Shown piece after piece: positions 36,529-45,185 of a stretch of DNA of 64,000 nt. Origin of the DNA: an uncultured Selenomonadales bacterium (GTDB lineage Bacteria > Bacillota > Negativicutes > Selenomonadales > Selenomonadaceae); assembly GCA_937877655.1 (NCBI GenBank), contig CALFJC010000063.1:1-64000 (forward strand), in the 5' to 3' direction. Position numbers and translations under genes: made by a program. The notes beneath the pieces are model-generated. The model was not told the DNA's origin, searched no databases, and saw nothing but the letters and a program-made list of their open reading frames with translations. The number at the start of each line of letters is the position of its first letter. Positions within the stretch are counted from its first letter, which is position 1.

Positions 36529-37239
36529 CTATTTTTTGATACCGAGTACAACAGGAGTTGAGCGGTAACCGATGCCCATTCTGTCAATTCCCATGTCAAT
36601 CAGCTTGAAAAAATGCTCCCGGGTGCGAATACAGCCGCTGCCTTTGACTTTAATTTTGCCTTCGCCGGCGTCCATCATCGTTTGAACGACTTCAACGGTC
36701 GCTCCGACGCATTCACCGCCCGTATAAAAGCCTGTCGAAGATTTTATGAAGTCCGCGCCTGCCGCAACCGCGCATTTTGTGCCGTCAATAATCTGTTGCT
36801 TGTTGAGTGAGTCCGTTTCGATTATAACTTTGCATTGCGTGCCGTATTTGTGGCAAATTTCAACGACTGCTTTAATGTCATTAGTAAAATATTCCAAATT
36901 GCCGCTGCGAAGTTGCCCGTAGTTTGCAACGATGTCCAAATCCGCTATCGTATATTTGCTGCAGTATTCTTCAGCCTGTTTAACTTTGGATTCAGTCGTC
37001 GAAAGTCCGAAAGGAAAGTCGCAGACAACACAAATTCCTGTTTTCGTGCCCGCAACCATCTTTGAAACCAAATCTAACGACGCAGGGTTTATGCAAATCG
37101 TCGCACAACCAAAATCAATGCCCTCTTGAGTGTATTTTTTGATTTCGCCCTGTGTAAATTCGGGTTTTAAGACAGATTGATCGATATAGCGAGCCAATTC
37201 TTGAACGGTCATCTCGGAAGCTTTTTTTGCAGGTGTCAT
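36529..37239 (-). CDS. deoC: Deoxyribose-phosphate aldolase
   Basis: 236 aa TIM barrel. It cleaves 2-deoxyribose-5-phosphate to glyceraldehyde-3-phosphate and acetaldehyde. The Schiff-base Lys lies in GADFIKSSTGF, and the second Lys in IKVKGSGCIRTREH. CVVCDFPFGLSTTESKV is a family segment. Its start overlaps the korB stop by four bases, so it is embedded in an operon for 2-oxoacid oxidation, an uncommon setting that may supply acetaldehyde-level carbon to the same pool. Confidence 0.93.
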   Translation of the reverse strand: MTPAKKASEMTVQELARYIDQSVLKPEFTQGEIKKYTQEGIDFGCATICINPASLDLVSKMVAGTKTGICVVCDFPFGLSTTESKVKQAEEYCSKYTIADLDIVANYGQLRSGNLEYFTNDIKAVVEICHKYGTQCKVIIETDSLNKQQIIDGTKCAVAAGADFIKSSTGFYTGGECVGATVEVVQTMMDAGEGKIKVKGSGCIRTREHFFKLIDMGIDRMGIGYRSTPVVLGIKK

Positions 37240-38060
37240 TTTTTGCCGCCTCCCGCAATTTCTTGAACTTTTTTATAAGATTCGTCGTAAGATTCACTTT
37301 CAGCCTTAAAAAACAGCCCAATCGGGAATTTATCGCCGATTTTTTTGTCGTCGGGGAGTTTGTCCCAAGCGGTCTTCATTACGGCGTTATCGCGCATCCA
37401 CGCCATCATTTTAGCGGGGTCGCCCATTTTATTTCGGCGTCCGTAAGCAGTCGGACACTGAACAAGAGCCTCGATAAAGGAAAATCCGCGATTATTCAGC
37501 CCGTCTTCGATAGTTTTAATCAAATGTTGGACGTGAAAGGCGGTTGAACGCGCAACATAAGTCGCGCCGGCGGCTTCAGCGAGTTTGCAGGCGTCAAAAG
37601 GTCTGTCAACGCTTCCATAAGGCGCAGTAGTAGCTTTTTTGCCGAGCGGAGTCATCGGAGAGGCTTGCCCGCCAGTCATTCCGTAAATATTGTTGTTAAA
37701 AAGCACGACGGTGAGGTCAACATTGCGTCGGCAGCCGTGAATGAAATGATTTCCGCCAATCGCGGTACAATCGCCGTCGCCGGTGATAACAATGACGTTT
37801 AGGGCGGGATTTGCGAGTTTAACGCCGGTAGCGAAGGGAATAGCGCGTCCGTGAGCGGTATGGAGCGTGTCGAAGTCCATATAACCGCTTGCGCGGCTCG
37901 AACAGCCAATTCCGCTGACAATTACGGTATTATCTTGGGTAAAATTGGGATTTTTCTCGATAGCTTGAACAATCGCCTTCATAACGATGCCATTTCCGCA
38001 ACCGGGGCACCATAAATGCGGCAAACGATTCTGTCTGAAGAAATTTTCGTAGGAACGCAC
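37236..38060 (-). CDS. korB: 2-oxoacid:ferredoxin oxidoreductase, beta subunit
   Basis: 274 aa. The thiamine diphosphate-binding motif GDGDCTAIGGNHFIHG...NNN is complete, with CPGCGNGIVMKA at the N-terminus and YGMTGGQASPMTP. It carries the catalytic cofactor of the complex. A 2-bp gap follows korA. Length fits a two-gene (KorAB) type enzyme rather than the single-chain pyruvate enzyme. Confidence 0.94.
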   Translation of the reverse strand: MRSYENFFRQNRLPHLWCPGCGNGIVMKAIVQAIEKNPNFTQDNTVIVSGIGCSSRASGYMDFDTLHTAHGRAIPFATGVKLANPALNVIVITGDGDCTAIGGNHFIHGCRRNVDLTVVLFNNNIYGMTGGQASPMTPLGKKATTAPYGSVDRPFDACKLAEAAGATYVARSTAFHVQHLIKTIEDGLNNRGFSFIEALVQCPTAYGRRNKMGDPAKMMAWMRDNAVMKTAWDKLPDDKKIGDKFPIGLFFKAESESYDESYKKVQEIAGGGKK

Positions 38061-38061
38061 G

Positions 38062-39192
38062 TTATTTCACCTCCAAAATCAATTCGTCGATAGATTTTTC
38101 GATTTCTTCGGGTTCAAAGATAGTCATATCGTATTTAGAGCAGAGTTTAACGGGACATTGGGCGGCGCGTTCGACTTCGTAGACGATTTGCCCGAAATTT
38201 AATTCCGCAACGAGTATTCCGCGCAGATTTTTGGAGATTTGGCTGATAATTTTATCTGCGAACGGGAAAATGGTAATTAAACGCACAAAACCGACTTTAA
38301 TTCCGCGTTTACGAGCATTTAAAACCGCCTCATAAGCCGTGCGAGCAGTTCCGCCGAAAGAAATTACTGCAAAATCGGCGTCGTCCATAAATTCTTGATG
38401 AACTTCGATGATTTCGTCGTTAGCGCGTGAAATTTTATCGTGCATACGCTTAATTTGTTCGCGAGTGACCTTTGGCGAGCCGCTGGGAAAGCCTGTATCG
38501 TCGTGAATCAGTCCCGTGACGTGGATTCGATAGCCTTCGCCGAAATTTGCGACGTTAGGAACCAAATCTTGATCTGGAGTGAAGGGTTGATAGCCTTCAG
38601 CGCGAGAAATTTTAGGTTTACGGCGCGGATAGACTTCAATATCGGTAGGAAGTTCGACATTTTCGCGCAAATGCCCGACAATCTCATCCGTGAGCAAAAT
38701 AACGGGCGTTCTGAAGCGTTCGGCGTAATTTACGGCTTTAACGGCGATTTCAAACGCCTCTTTGACGCTCCACGGGCTTAAAACGATGATAGAATGGTCG
38801 CCGTGAGTGCCCCAACGCGCTTGCATAACGTCGCCCTGACTTGGAGCGGTAGGTTGTCCCGTCGAAGGACCTACGCGCTGAACATTTACGATAACGGCGG
38901 GGATTTCGGCGGCGCAGGCGTAGCCAATCAATTCTTGCTTCAAACTAATGCCGGGACCGCTTGAGGCAGTCAAAACTTTCTTACCTGCGAGCGATGCGCC
39001 GAGAATAACGCCCATGCTTGCGATTTCGTCTTCCATTTGAATAAAAGTTCCGCCGACTTTGGGCAACATTTTCGCCAAACTTTCAGCGATTTCAGTTGAC
39101 GGCGTGATAGGATAGCCGCCAAAAAATCTGACGCCCGCTTTAAGTGCGCCTTCAGCGATAGCCTCGTTGCCTTGCATTAAACGTGCGCTCAT
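38062..39192 (-). CDS. korA: 2-oxoacid:ferredoxin oxidoreductase, alpha subunit
   Basis: 376 aa. GNEAIAEGALKAGVRFFGGYPITPSTE and MEDEIASMGVILGASLAGKKVLTASSGPGISL are typical of the alpha chain that shapes the active site; VPTGQPTAPSQGD-like GPSTGQPTAPSQGD is present. The start at 39192 overlaps the korD stop (ATGA), which supports it over an earlier in-frame codon at 39243. Confidence 0.95.
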   Translation of the reverse strand: MSARLMQGNEAIAEGALKAGVRFFGGYPITPSTEIAESLAKMLPKVGGTFIQMEDEIASMGVILGASLAGKKVLTASSGPGISLKQELIGYACAAEIPAVIVNVQRVGPSTGQPTAPSQGDVMQARWGTHGDHSIIVLSPWSVKEAFEIAVKAVNYAERFRTPVILLTDEIVGHLRENVELPTDIEVYPRRKPKISRAEGYQPFTPDQDLVPNVANFGEGYRIHVTGLIHDDTGFPSGSPKVTREQIKRMHDKISRANDEIIEVHQEFMDDADFAVISFGGTARTAYEAVLNARKRGIKVGFVRLITIFPFADKIISQISKNLRGILVAELNFGQIVYEVERAAQCPVKLCSKYDMTIFEPEEIEKSIDELILEVK

Positions 39193-39398
39193 TTTGCCGC
39201 CTCCTTCTTGATTTTGTCCATGAAAATTGCGTAGTCGGGGCAACGCAGCTCACATTGACCGCAAGCAATGCAATTTTCGTGATTCGCGACGTAAACTTTG
39301 CCGAGCGTATCGAGTGCGAGGACTTTTTTCGGGCAAAACGAAACGCAAATACCGCAACCCTTACACCGCTCAAGCTTAAGCGTGAATTCAGACTTCAT
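39189..39398 (-). CDS. korD: Ferredoxin-like delta subunit (two 4Fe-4S)
   Basis: 69 aa. Two clusters of ligands: CKGCGICVSFCP and CIACGQCELRCP. It carries electrons from KorAB to free ferredoxin. The start MKSEFTLKLERCKG follows AAGGAGAGAG. It is first gene of korD-korA-korB-deoC-korC. Confidence 0.94.
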   Translation of the reverse strand: MKSEFTLKLERCKGCGICVSFCPKKVLALDTLGKVYVANHENCIACGQCELRCPDYAIFMDKIKKEAAK

Positions 39399-39421
39399 AC
39401 AGCTCTCTCCTTTGCAAAATT

Positions 39422-40174
39422 TTATTTTTCGGCAGGCGGAAGTTGTTTTAAATCCGCGCTTGGTAATGCCGTTTGTGACGTTTGACATTGCGGCAAATAT
39501 TTTTCGGCGATTTGTTGCGTGATTTGCCCCGTCTGCTCGATTATTTTTTCCTTCGACGACAAAAAACTTTGCAAAACCAAATTTTGCCGCTCGCTGACCA
39601 TATCCATTTGCCGCTCGATAAATTTTCCTTGCCGATCCATGTCCCGCAAAATCTGCGCGGAATAAATTTCATGTTCGGGCGAATCTTTATCGTATTGCCT
39701 CAAGATATTTAGCAGTTGCGGTAATTTCTTTGTGTTGTATTCGTCGCTGTTCGATTGAATTTTTTCGCCGACTTCGTTATAAAAATTTTCTATCTCGCGG
39801 ACAATCGGCAAAGAGCCTTCCTCGATTATCGCGATTCGTTTTTTCGCAACGTCAAGCATTTTTTCCTGCAAAATCACCATTTGATTTGACATTGCGACCA
39901 TTCCGTCGACACGAGCTTTTTCTATCGCCGCTTGACTTATCGCCTGCGCCTTCAATAACTCTATTTGCGCGTCGCGCATTAATTCTATCCGCTCAGACTC
40001 TTTGTCAGCCAATTTTAATTTTGTATCGCGTTCAATCTCGGCTACGCGCACTTTATCCGGCTCATAATTGTAACTGCTCGACGAACTGCCCGAAGAACTG
40101 CTTGATGAACTTCTGCCAAAAATTCCGCCTACAAAATTTCCTATGCCGCTTATAATACTTCCAAATAATCCCAT
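39422..40174 (-). CDS. Unrecognised protein with Gly/Ser head and coiled coils
   Basis: 250 aa. A short glycine-rich hydrophobic head (MGLFGSIISGIGNFVGGIFG) is followed by a polyserine linker (residues 22-35) and long helices (VRVAEIERDTKLKLADKESE, MVAMSNQMVILQEKMLDVAKK). The head could be a membrane-touching amphipathic segment. No enzyme motif is seen. It is the last of three consecutive unrecognised genes (81, 559 and 250 aa) read in one direction, 15 bp after the 559-aa gene. Confidence 0.6.
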   Translation of the reverse strand: MGLFGSIISGIGNFVGGIFGRSSSSSSSGSSSSSYNYEPDKVRVAEIERDTKLKLADKESERIELMRDAQIELLKAQAISQAAIEKARVDGMVAMSNQMVILQEKMLDVAKKRIAIIEEGSLPIVREIENFYNEVGEKIQSNSDEYNTKKLPQLLNILRQYDKDSPEHEIYSAQILRDMDRQGKFIERQMDMVSERQNLVLQSFLSSKEKIIEQTGQITQQIAEKYLPQCQTSQTALPSADLKQLPPAEK

Positions 40175-40188
40175 TAATTGCCTCCAAA

Positions 40189-41868
40189 TTATTTACGTTG
40201 CAAATCTTTTCTCATGCGATATATCAGCTTGTTAAATTCATTTTCGCGTTTTTGAACTGCCTCGCTGTAACTTTTGCTGTCCGCAATGTACGCCGTGAAA
40301 TTTTGGCGTCTCAACTCAGCAAATTGCGTCAAAACTTCCTCCGATATTGCGTCCAACTCTTTGTCGCGGATAAAATTACTGATTTCGTCAATCGAAATGT
40401 TTAAAAGCTGCTCCGCCCAACGCAATAGGAAAATTCTTTCCTCCGTCTTTTCGCTTGAGAAAATTATTCCCTGCAAATCGCGCTGAAATTTCTCCGCCAA
40501 CTTGTAAAGTTCGCTCTCCGTCTCAAATTTTTCTTGCAAGTCGCCGCCCGCTTGAAATGCAAACTTCTGATAAATATTTTTCCGCTCGTGAAGATAAAAT
40601 TTGTCGACCGAATCACGATAATCGCCCAAAATTTTCAGCACGCCGTCCAATGAATCAAAAAGATTGCCTTTAAGCGCGAACTCGACCATCGGTAAAAACC
40701 TCTGCTCAATCGCAAAACGTTTCGTCTGCCAATCTTCATACCACGCCGAAAAAATTTCCTCATCGACTGAATCTTCTCGGCACGCGGCAGATAATTCTTC
40801 TCGCAAACTCGTTTTAAAAGATTTATAACTGTCCGTCCACGCCGCCTGTGAATTAACGATACTTGCGACCAAATTTTTATTCTGAGAGAAGAAATCGACG
40901 CGCTGTTGAGCCGATTTTATTATTTGCGCCAAATTTTCCACAAGCAATTCAAAATCGGCTCGCGGTTCGGCTTGAAGTTCGGCGAGTTCTCTAATCGAAT
41001 TGTCTCCGCGATTTATTTTGTCGATTCGCGCCGATAAATTTTCTGCCTGCGCCTTGACCGAAATAATTTGCGCTTTTACTGCGTCGGTTCCCAATTCCAA
41101 ACGTTTCGCCAAAAATTTTTGACGTTCGGCGAGCAGTGAATTTTCTTCTGGCGTGAGATTCGGGTTGTCGGTGAATTTTACTTTGAGTTTCAGCGCGATT
41201 TTCAAAAACTCGGCGATTGTTTCCGACTGCGCGGCTTCGTATTCGCTCAAAATTTCTATCAGCTCGTCCGTCACGCTCAAAACCGCCGCCGAATATTTTA
41301 TTACGGACTTATTGATTGCCGCCGCGTCATATTTCGCCAAAATCGTTCGATAATCGAAGTTCGCAGTCAACATTATGAATGGAGTGGAAATGAATTCCTC
41401 TTCAGGAAAGTTTTCATAAACATGAGATTCCATATGTTCATCACGTTTTCTCATAGACAAAGGCAATCCGTTTTTCCATTTTCTTTTTTTATCTTCTTCA
41501 GTTCCGCCATCCCAATTAAACAAAGCTTGTTCTAGTTTTTGATCACTTCTAATGTTTGTCAAGCTACCCGACTCCCATTCAACGAAAACTACATCAAAAT
41601 CAGTAATCGGAACTTTAACAACTCCTAATTCAATAAGATCTCTAAGAACTTCAGTGTAATTAGTTTCTGTGTGAGCTCCTTTATAATGTCTACCGATGAA
41701 AATCCTGTTTATACAATTAACAGTATATTCTACACTACATCCCGGGTATCTCGCAAACTTATCAACTAAATCTTGTTCAAAAAGACTACGAAGATACTGA
41801 TAGTTTTCGGAACGAGATTTGTTTTGGTCGTAAACTGGATTTTCTAAAGGCCAATAAAACATGCTCAT
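40189..41868 (-). CDS. Unrecognised chimeric helical protein
   Basis: 559 aa. Residues 1-165 (41868 to about 41375) are encoded in A/T-rich DNA with codons unlike the surroundings. This part is globular (FYWPLENPVYDQ, CINRIFIGRHYKG, FDVVFVEWESGS). From residue 180 on, composition returns to the local norm and the protein is almost all helix with coiled coils (LAERQKFLAKRLELG, LRDKELDAISEEV-like). It looks like a resident coiled-coil protein that received a foreign N-terminal module. Function unknown. Confidence 0.65.
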   Translation of the reverse strand: MSMFYWPLENPVYDQNKSRSENYQYLRSLFEQDLVDKFARYPGCSVEYTVNCINRIFIGRHYKGAHTETNYTEVLRDLIELGVVKVPITDFDVVFVEWESGSLTNIRSDQKLEQALFNWDGGTEEDKKRKWKNGLPLSMRKRDEHMESHVYENFPEEEFISTPFIMLTANFDYRTILAKYDAAAINKSVIKYSAAVLSVTDELIEILSEYEAAQSETIAEFLKIALKLKVKFTDNPNLTPEENSLLAERQKFLAKRLELGTDAVKAQIISVKAQAENLSARIDKINRGDNSIRELAELQAEPRADFELLVENLAQIIKSAQQRVDFFSQNKNLVASIVNSQAAWTDSYKSFKTSLREELSAACREDSVDEEIFSAWYEDWQTKRFAIEQRFLPMVEFALKGNLFDSLDGVLKILGDYRDSVDKFYLHERKNIYQKFAFQAGGDLQEKFETESELYKLAEKFQRDLQGIIFSSEKTEERIFLLRWAEQLLNISIDEISNFIRDKELDAISEEVLTQFAELRRQNFTAYIADSKSYSEAVQKRENEFNKLIYRMRKDLQRK

Positions 41869-41891
41869 AATAAGTCACTCCTTTTTTTAGT

Positions 41892-42137
41892 TTAAAACAC
41901 TTGATGCCTTAATTCACTATCGACAGCCGCCAAATTAGATTTGAGTTTGCTTTTCTGCGCGAGTAATTCGGCTTGACTGGCGTTCAATTCGGTTACGCGG
42001 CGCGAATTTTCCTCATTTTCGAGACCTTCACAAGTTTCGGCGATTTTTTTAAGCTTGCCGAGCAGTTCCTCGCGTTGACGCAACAAATTTTCCACAGACA
42101 ACGCCTGCCGAAAAATTTCTGTAAACTTCGCGCCCAA
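41892..42137 (-). CDS. Short coiled-coil protein
   Basis: 81 aa, nearly all heptad pattern (LRQREELLGKLKKIAETCEG, LNASQAELLAQKSKLKSNL). It starts 5 bp after the RqcH gene and lies 23 bp before the 559-aa gene. It probably works as partner of one of the two large helical proteins next to it; this is inferred from position only. Confidence 0.6.
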   Translation of the reverse strand: MGAKFTEIFRQALSVENLLRQREELLGKLKKIAETCEGLENEENSRRVTELNASQAELLAQKSKLKSNLAAVDSELRHQVF

Positions 42138-42142
42138 AATCT

Positions 42143-43855
42143 TTAATCCTGCGCGGCGGGCAAATTATTTTTAGGCGTGACGTAAATTGTGCGCTGATTC
42201 GTAAAAATCACAAAGCCCGGCTTCGCGCCCGAAGGTTTCTTGACGAATTTGCATTGAACATAATCGACGGGGACTTTTGAGGAATTTTGAGCTTTGGAAA
42301 AATGCGCGGCGAGTTCGGCGGCAAGCAGTAAAGTTTCGTCGCTGATTTTATTTGAACGAACAATCACATGCGAGCCGGTAATATCTTTTGTGTGCAACCA
42401 TAAATCATCGGGCGCGGCGATTTTGAAAGTCAATCTGTCGTTTTGAAAATTATTTTTCCCGACAAGAATCTCCGTGCCATCGGGTGCCGTAAATTTCAAC
42501 GGTTGAGGCTTTTTACTTAGCGCAGTTCTTTTCTTGGCGTCTTTAAGATAGCCGCCCGCAATTAACTCCGTCCTTATTTCGTCAATGTCGGCAAGGGTTG
42601 TCGAATTTTCCAGAGAATGCGCAACGCTCTCAAGATAAAAAATTTCTTCGCGACAAAGTTCAATCTGCGCGGCGATAAATTTCGTTGAACGCTTGAGCTT
42701 GTCGTATTTTTTATAGCAAGCTTGGATATTCGCGGAAATTGTAAGCTTTTTATCGAGCGGAATGGAAATTTTTTCGCCGTCGTAAATGTTTTCAATCGTA
42801 ATTTCTTCGTCGGCGTGGTCTTTAAGCTGATAACGGTAAGTCGAAAGATTATCTGCGCGGATTCGCCATAAATCAGCGTCTTCAGCGGCGGCAAGTTCGT
42901 TTTCAAGCACGGAAATTTTATTTGTGGCGCGGCGCAATTCATTGTTGACGAGCTTTGAAAATTTTTCTTTGTCGGGCGGCACGTAACTCCCCGAAATTTC
43001 ATCGGCGACTTCCAAAAGTTCAGAGAGAGTTTCAAAAGTTCTCAAGTGCCCGCGCAGATAATTCAGCTTGACGGCGGAGATAGCTAAAATTTTTTTATTG
43101 TCGTCTTGAATCATGCATGGGGAAAAATTTTCACGAATTTCAATCAGAGAATTTTTCAAGCTGTCAAAGTCTTTGGCGTCGAGCGCGGAAATTTTTATAT
43201 CGTTCGGCAAGCCCGATAAAAAAATTGTCTCCTTGACGCTTTGAGGTCCGAAGCCTTGACAAGAATTCATAATCGCCTTGTCGAGCCGCGCAGATTCATC
43301 AGCTTTAATTCGCTCCAAAATTTTTTCAACGTCGCAAGAAAAAATGTCGAGCTTGTCCTGCGCGGGCGGCATTTGATAAATTTGATTCGGCAAAACCGTT
43401 CGGACGCGGCTGGAGTTTGTACCGATTTTTTTCAGCGCGTCAATAATCTGCCCGTCGTGAATCAGAATCAAATTGCTGTACTTGCCGATAAGCTCCGCCG
43501 CGAGCGTCAAGGTTTGAATTTTGCCGCCCGCTCCGATTGAATCAACGTCGATAAAAATTATCCTGTCGAGTTGGTGTTGACGAATTGCCGCAATGCGCCC
43601 GCCTTCCAAATTTTTACGCAAAACCATGCAAAATGTCGGCGGTTCGGGCAAATTTTCGGGAGTTTTTTTCAGCAAGTGCACCGAAGGATTTTGCGGCGCA
43701 AGTGAAATTCGCAATAAAAATGTTTTGCCCGGCTGTCTTATCGTGAAAGTTAAATTTGCCTTGTTTTGTTGCGTGATTTTATCTACGCGCCCGCCGACCA
43801 AAATTTTTTCAAGCTCCAAAGTCAGCGGACGCATTGAAAAGCCGTCCAAGTTCAA
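42143..43855 (-). CDS. rqcH: Rqc2/RqcH-type NFACT ribosome quality-control protein
   Basis: 570 aa. Begins NLDGFSMRPLTLELEKIL, then GRVDKITQQNKANLTF and LLRISLAPQNPSVHL (NFACT-N). A central coiled coil and helix-hairpin-helix (QGFGPQSVKETIFL) precede the C-terminal NFACT-R domain (ILVGKNNFQNDRLTFKIA, DLWLHTKDITGSHVIVR). RqcH binds stalled 50S-peptidyl-tRNA complexes and adds alanine tails marking them for decay; older annotation calls it a fibronectin-binding protein. The TTG at 43855, with GGAGG upstream, matches the family N-terminus. Confidence 0.92.
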   Translation of the reverse strand: MNLDGFSMRPLTLELEKILVGGRVDKITQQNKANLTFTIRQPGKTFLLRISLAPQNPSVHLLKKTPENLPEPPTFCMVLRKNLEGGRIAAIRQHQLDRIIFIDVDSIGAGGKIQTLTLAAELIGKYSNLILIHDGQIIDALKKIGTNSSRVRTVLPNQIYQMPPAQDKLDIFSCDVEKILERIKADESARLDKAIMNSCQGFGPQSVKETIFLSGLPNDIKISALDAKDFDSLKNSLIEIRENFSPCMIQDDNKKILAISAVKLNYLRGHLRTFETLSELLEVADEISGSYVPPDKEKFSKLVNNELRRATNKISVLENELAAAEDADLWRIRADNLSTYRYQLKDHADEEITIENIYDGEKISIPLDKKLTISANIQACYKKYDKLKRSTKFIAAQIELCREEIFYLESVAHSLENSTTLADIDEIRTELIAGGYLKDAKKRTALSKKPQPLKFTAPDGTEILVGKNNFQNDRLTFKIAAPDDLWLHTKDITGSHVIVRSNKISDETLLLAAELAAHFSKAQNSSKVPVDYVQCKFVKKPSGAKPGFVIFTNQRTIYVTPKNNLPAAQD

Positions 43856-43872
43856 AATAATTCCTCCAATCA

Positions 43873-43907
43873 AAGGGAAAAGGGATAAGGGAAACGGGAA
43901 AAGTAAA
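43873..43907. repeat. Heptanucleotide array (AAGGGAA)4-5
   Basis: AAGGGAA, AAGGGAT, AAGGGAA, ACGGGAA, AAGTAAA. It lies just upstream of the rqcH ribosome site. Confidence 0.8.
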
Positions 43908-43916
43908 ATTGAGTGA

Positions 43917-44127
43917 AAACACGGGCGCACAGGACGTGCGCCCGCCGGCAACGAAAACAGGATGTTTTCTTTGCCGGAAACGCCCCTGCGAGGTGCCCTT
44001 TCTTTTGCAACTTTTCTTTGGGCATGCAAAGAAAAGTTGATCCTAAAAACAAAAAAGAAATTTGAAAGAATCGAAGTGACGAATTGCCAAGCAGGTTTTG
44101 CGAACCCACTTTTTGGAAAAAAGGGGG
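43917..44127 (+). repeat. Dispersed three-hairpin element, copy B
   Basis: Same layout as copy A, with hairpin 1 and 2 nearly identical (loops CAGGACG and CAGGATG), a longer spacer, hairpin 3 as CAACTTTTCTTTG/CAAAGAAAAGTTG and the conserved GCGAACCCACTTTTTGG end. It fills the 295-bp gap between the rhamnan-type transferase stop and the rqcH start; apart from the heptamer array nothing else is seen there. Confidence 0.85.
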
Positions 44128-44150
44128 CGAACCACGCCAAGAAAGTTTTT

Positions 44151-45185
44151 TCAACGCCATTTTTTCAAGACCGAGTGCCAAGCCTTCAAAATATTTTCGT
44201 CAAGTTCTTTTTGCGAAGAAGACTTTAAGCCGTCGCCGTCAATTTTTATCCAGATAAAGCCCGAAGTCTCCACGATAAATAAAAAAGCTCGCTCAATCGC
44301 ATGGGCAATCGTCCCGTCAAGCTGTCCGCTCTCTTCGGGAAAATCTTCAAAAGTCAAATCGCTCTCCAACAGCGGCGCAAGTGCCTTCGGCTTAAACCAA
44401 AACATAGAGCCCGCAGGAAATTCAATTAAATTTCGATTGTCAATTTCTATTCCGAGCCCGCGCAGAAAATTTTTCGTGATTGAATAATTCGCGCCCCAAT
44501 TTATGAAAACGCGAATCGGATTGAAATATTGCGGAAAAATTGCTCCGACTTTTTCGTTCGCCAAAATCTGCAAAATGCCGCCGACAATTTCGGGACTGCC
44601 CAAAAGATTTTTATAAAGATGCTCGCGCCAACCTGCAAGACGATTTTTTTCGTGCGGAGATTTTTTCGAGTGAATGTGAACGCAGGCATCATAATTTTTG
44701 TAAATGTCTCTGAAACCGACAAAAGCGGGAGCTATGTCGCGCCCGCGATTCGGGAAAATTTTTACCGTGACGCGCCCCTTGTCGAAATCGGAAAAAGTTT
44801 TTTCAATCGCAACTTTTTTTTCGGGCGAAGGCGTCGAAATAAAAAGGTCAACCGCGCAGGGAATGTTCAACAAAAGATTTTTCATCTCGGCGGCAAGTTC
44901 GGGATAAAAAATGTGAACGACCGCCGCAACTTTGAACTTCACAGGCGGCGCGGCAAAATCAAGCGGAATTTTCAATGCAAAATCTTTTTCGCGCTTGAGT
45001 TGAACAAAATCTTCCGTGCCGTTCATCTGCATAAAAAAAACGTCACCGCAATCTTCGCGTCGGGTTTTATGATTCAAATTGTAAAAAACGAATTCATACA
45101 GCGCGGGATACGGCGCAGAAAAATCCAACAGCCGCTCGATAAAATGAACTCGGATAAAATTTCGGAGCCTGCGATAAAAATTCAT
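44151..45185 (-). CDS. Rhamnan-synthesis F-like protein (surface polysaccharide)
   Basis: 344 aa. VAAVVHIFYPELAAEMKNLL, DLFISTPSPEKK, FPNRGRDIAPAF and DACVHIHSKKSPH match the RgpF/rhamnan-synthesis F family, which adds sugars to rhamnose-type cell-wall polysaccharides. GWREHLYKNLLGSPEIV and AGSMFWFKPKAL are also typical. The ATG overlaps the stop of the upstream transferase (TGATG), so the two are coupled. Confidence 0.85.
   Translation of the reverse strand: MNFYRRLRNFIRVHFIERLLDFSAPYPALYEFVFYNLNHKTRREDCGDVFFMQMNGTEDFVQLKREKDFALKIPLDFAAPPVKFKVAAVVHIFYPELAAEMKNLLLNIPCAVDLFISTPSPEKKVAIEKTFSDFDKGRVTVKIFPNRGRDIAPAFVGFRDIYKNYDACVHIHSKKSPHEKNRLAGWREHLYKNLLGSPEIVGGILQILANEKVGAIFPQYFNPIRVFINWGANYSITKNFLRGLGIEIDNRNLIEFPAGSMFWFKPKALAPLLESDLTFEDFPEESGQLDGTIAHAIERAFLFIVETSGFIWIKIDGDGLKSSSQKELDENILKAWHSVLKKWR

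Noticed and set aside
43856..44140. N-terminal extension of the RqcH frame
   Set aside because: It reads through the dispersed element and heptamer array; the family N-terminus begins at the TTG at 43855 with a good ribosome site.
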